Shown in pieces: positions 63,850 through 64,000 of a stretch of 64,000 bases of DNA. The notes below the pieces were generated by a model. That model saw nothing but the letters and a program-made list of their open reading frames with translations. It was not told the DNA's origin and ran no database searches. The stretch spans positions 558,001-622,000 of the forward strand of contig NZ_CP011029.1 of NCBI RefSeq assembly GCF_002221525.1, in the 5' to 3' direction. Position 1 is the stretch's first letter. Each line of letters starts with the position of its first letter. The DNA comes from Pseudoalteromonas espejiana DSM 9414 (GTDB lineage: Bacteria; Pseudomonadota; Gammaproteobacteria; Enterobacterales; Alteromonadaceae). Position numbers and translations under genes: made by a program.

Positions 63850-64000
63850 TTACAGGCGGAAAAAACGCGCTGCATCTCCTTGGGATAAATTAAGGGCATC
63901 AGCCACTTCTTGGCTTATTACTAATGTATGTTTTGCATGATTGTAGTGAGCGTGCTGGGTAAAGGTAGCTCTAAACCCACTTACACCTTGATTGCAAACG
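63850..64000 (-). CDS. astA: arginine N-succinyltransferase, C-terminal part (cut by window edge)
   Basis: An open frame enters from the right edge and stops at TAA (63850-63852). The 50 visible residues read ...[20 protein letters not shown] and [22 protein letters not shown], matching the AstA C-terminus (FRA...LVIS-EVA-AL-V--GD--R). AstA succinylates arginine as the first step of the AST pathway. It is directly followed by astD. The N-terminal part lies outside the window. Confidence 0.8.
   Translation of the reverse strand, partial: VCNQGVSGFRATFTQHAHYNHAKHTLVISQEVADALNLSQGDAARFFRL

Overview
The window looks like chromosome of a marine gammaproteobacterium of the Alteromonadales, most probably Pseudoalteromonas. 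This rests on moderate AT-richness and gene content (FadE-type acyl-CoA dehydrogenase, DUF6279 lipoprotein, DUF5916 outer-membrane protein, DUF6058 protein, TorF-like porin, QEGLA-motif protein, marine-type bet operon), not on a marker-gene comparison. No rRNA, tRNA or CRISPR array was seen.

Region 1 (1-8.8 kb): end of an aldehyde dehydrogenase, a Sel1-repeat protein, a DUF6279 lipoprotein, then a molybdoenzyme cluster: XdhC-like maturation factor, MocA-like nucleotidyltransferase, a two-subunit IorAB-type hydroxylase with a Tat signal, and MoaA. A 317-bp MITE-like element with perfect 16-bp terminal inverted repeats sits on the iorB stop codon. Region 2 (8.9-20.4 kb): diguanylate cyclase, LysR regulator, a divergent RND efflux operon (adaptor, pump, outer-membrane channel, plus an MDR-type reductase), and fadE with a FadR-like site at its start.

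Region 3 (20.4-25.9 kb): eight same-strand small genes separated by seven attC-like sites of differing sequence and length, with no integrase gene. This is an integrase-less integron cassette array (CALIN) between fadE and a phosphotransferase gene. Cargo includes a DUF695 protein, a lipoprotein, membrane proteins, an S41 peptidase and unknowns.

Region 4 (26-34 kb): phosphotransferase, upp-uraA, then a three-gene operon predicted to make and recycle glucosylglycerate. Its genes are a glycerate-kinase/HAD-phosphatase fusion, a GT81-type glucosyl-3-phosphoglycerate synthase and a GH13_18 glucosylglycerate phosphorylase. Together they could form a closed compatible-solute cycle.

Region 5 (34-50.4 kb): cytochrome b562, OsmC, Zur-type rpmE2-rpmJ2, YdjM-like hydrolase, LysR/MFS pair, aldo-keto reductase, DapA-like aldolase, RhlE helicase, COG2509 flavoprotein, FdxA, DUF5916 protein and a GGDEF-EAL protein. 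Region 6 (50.5-64 kb): choline-to-glycine-betaine operon betI-betB-betA followed by a short divergent BCCT-like transporter and a TorF-like porin; two coupled unknown genes; the QEGLA protein; a fold-III PLP decarboxylase with a possible upstream leader; a periplasmic binding protein; and the end of an arginine-succinyltransferase operon (astA partial, astD, DUF1338). The window thus carries two independent osmolyte systems, glucosylglycerate and glycine betaine.
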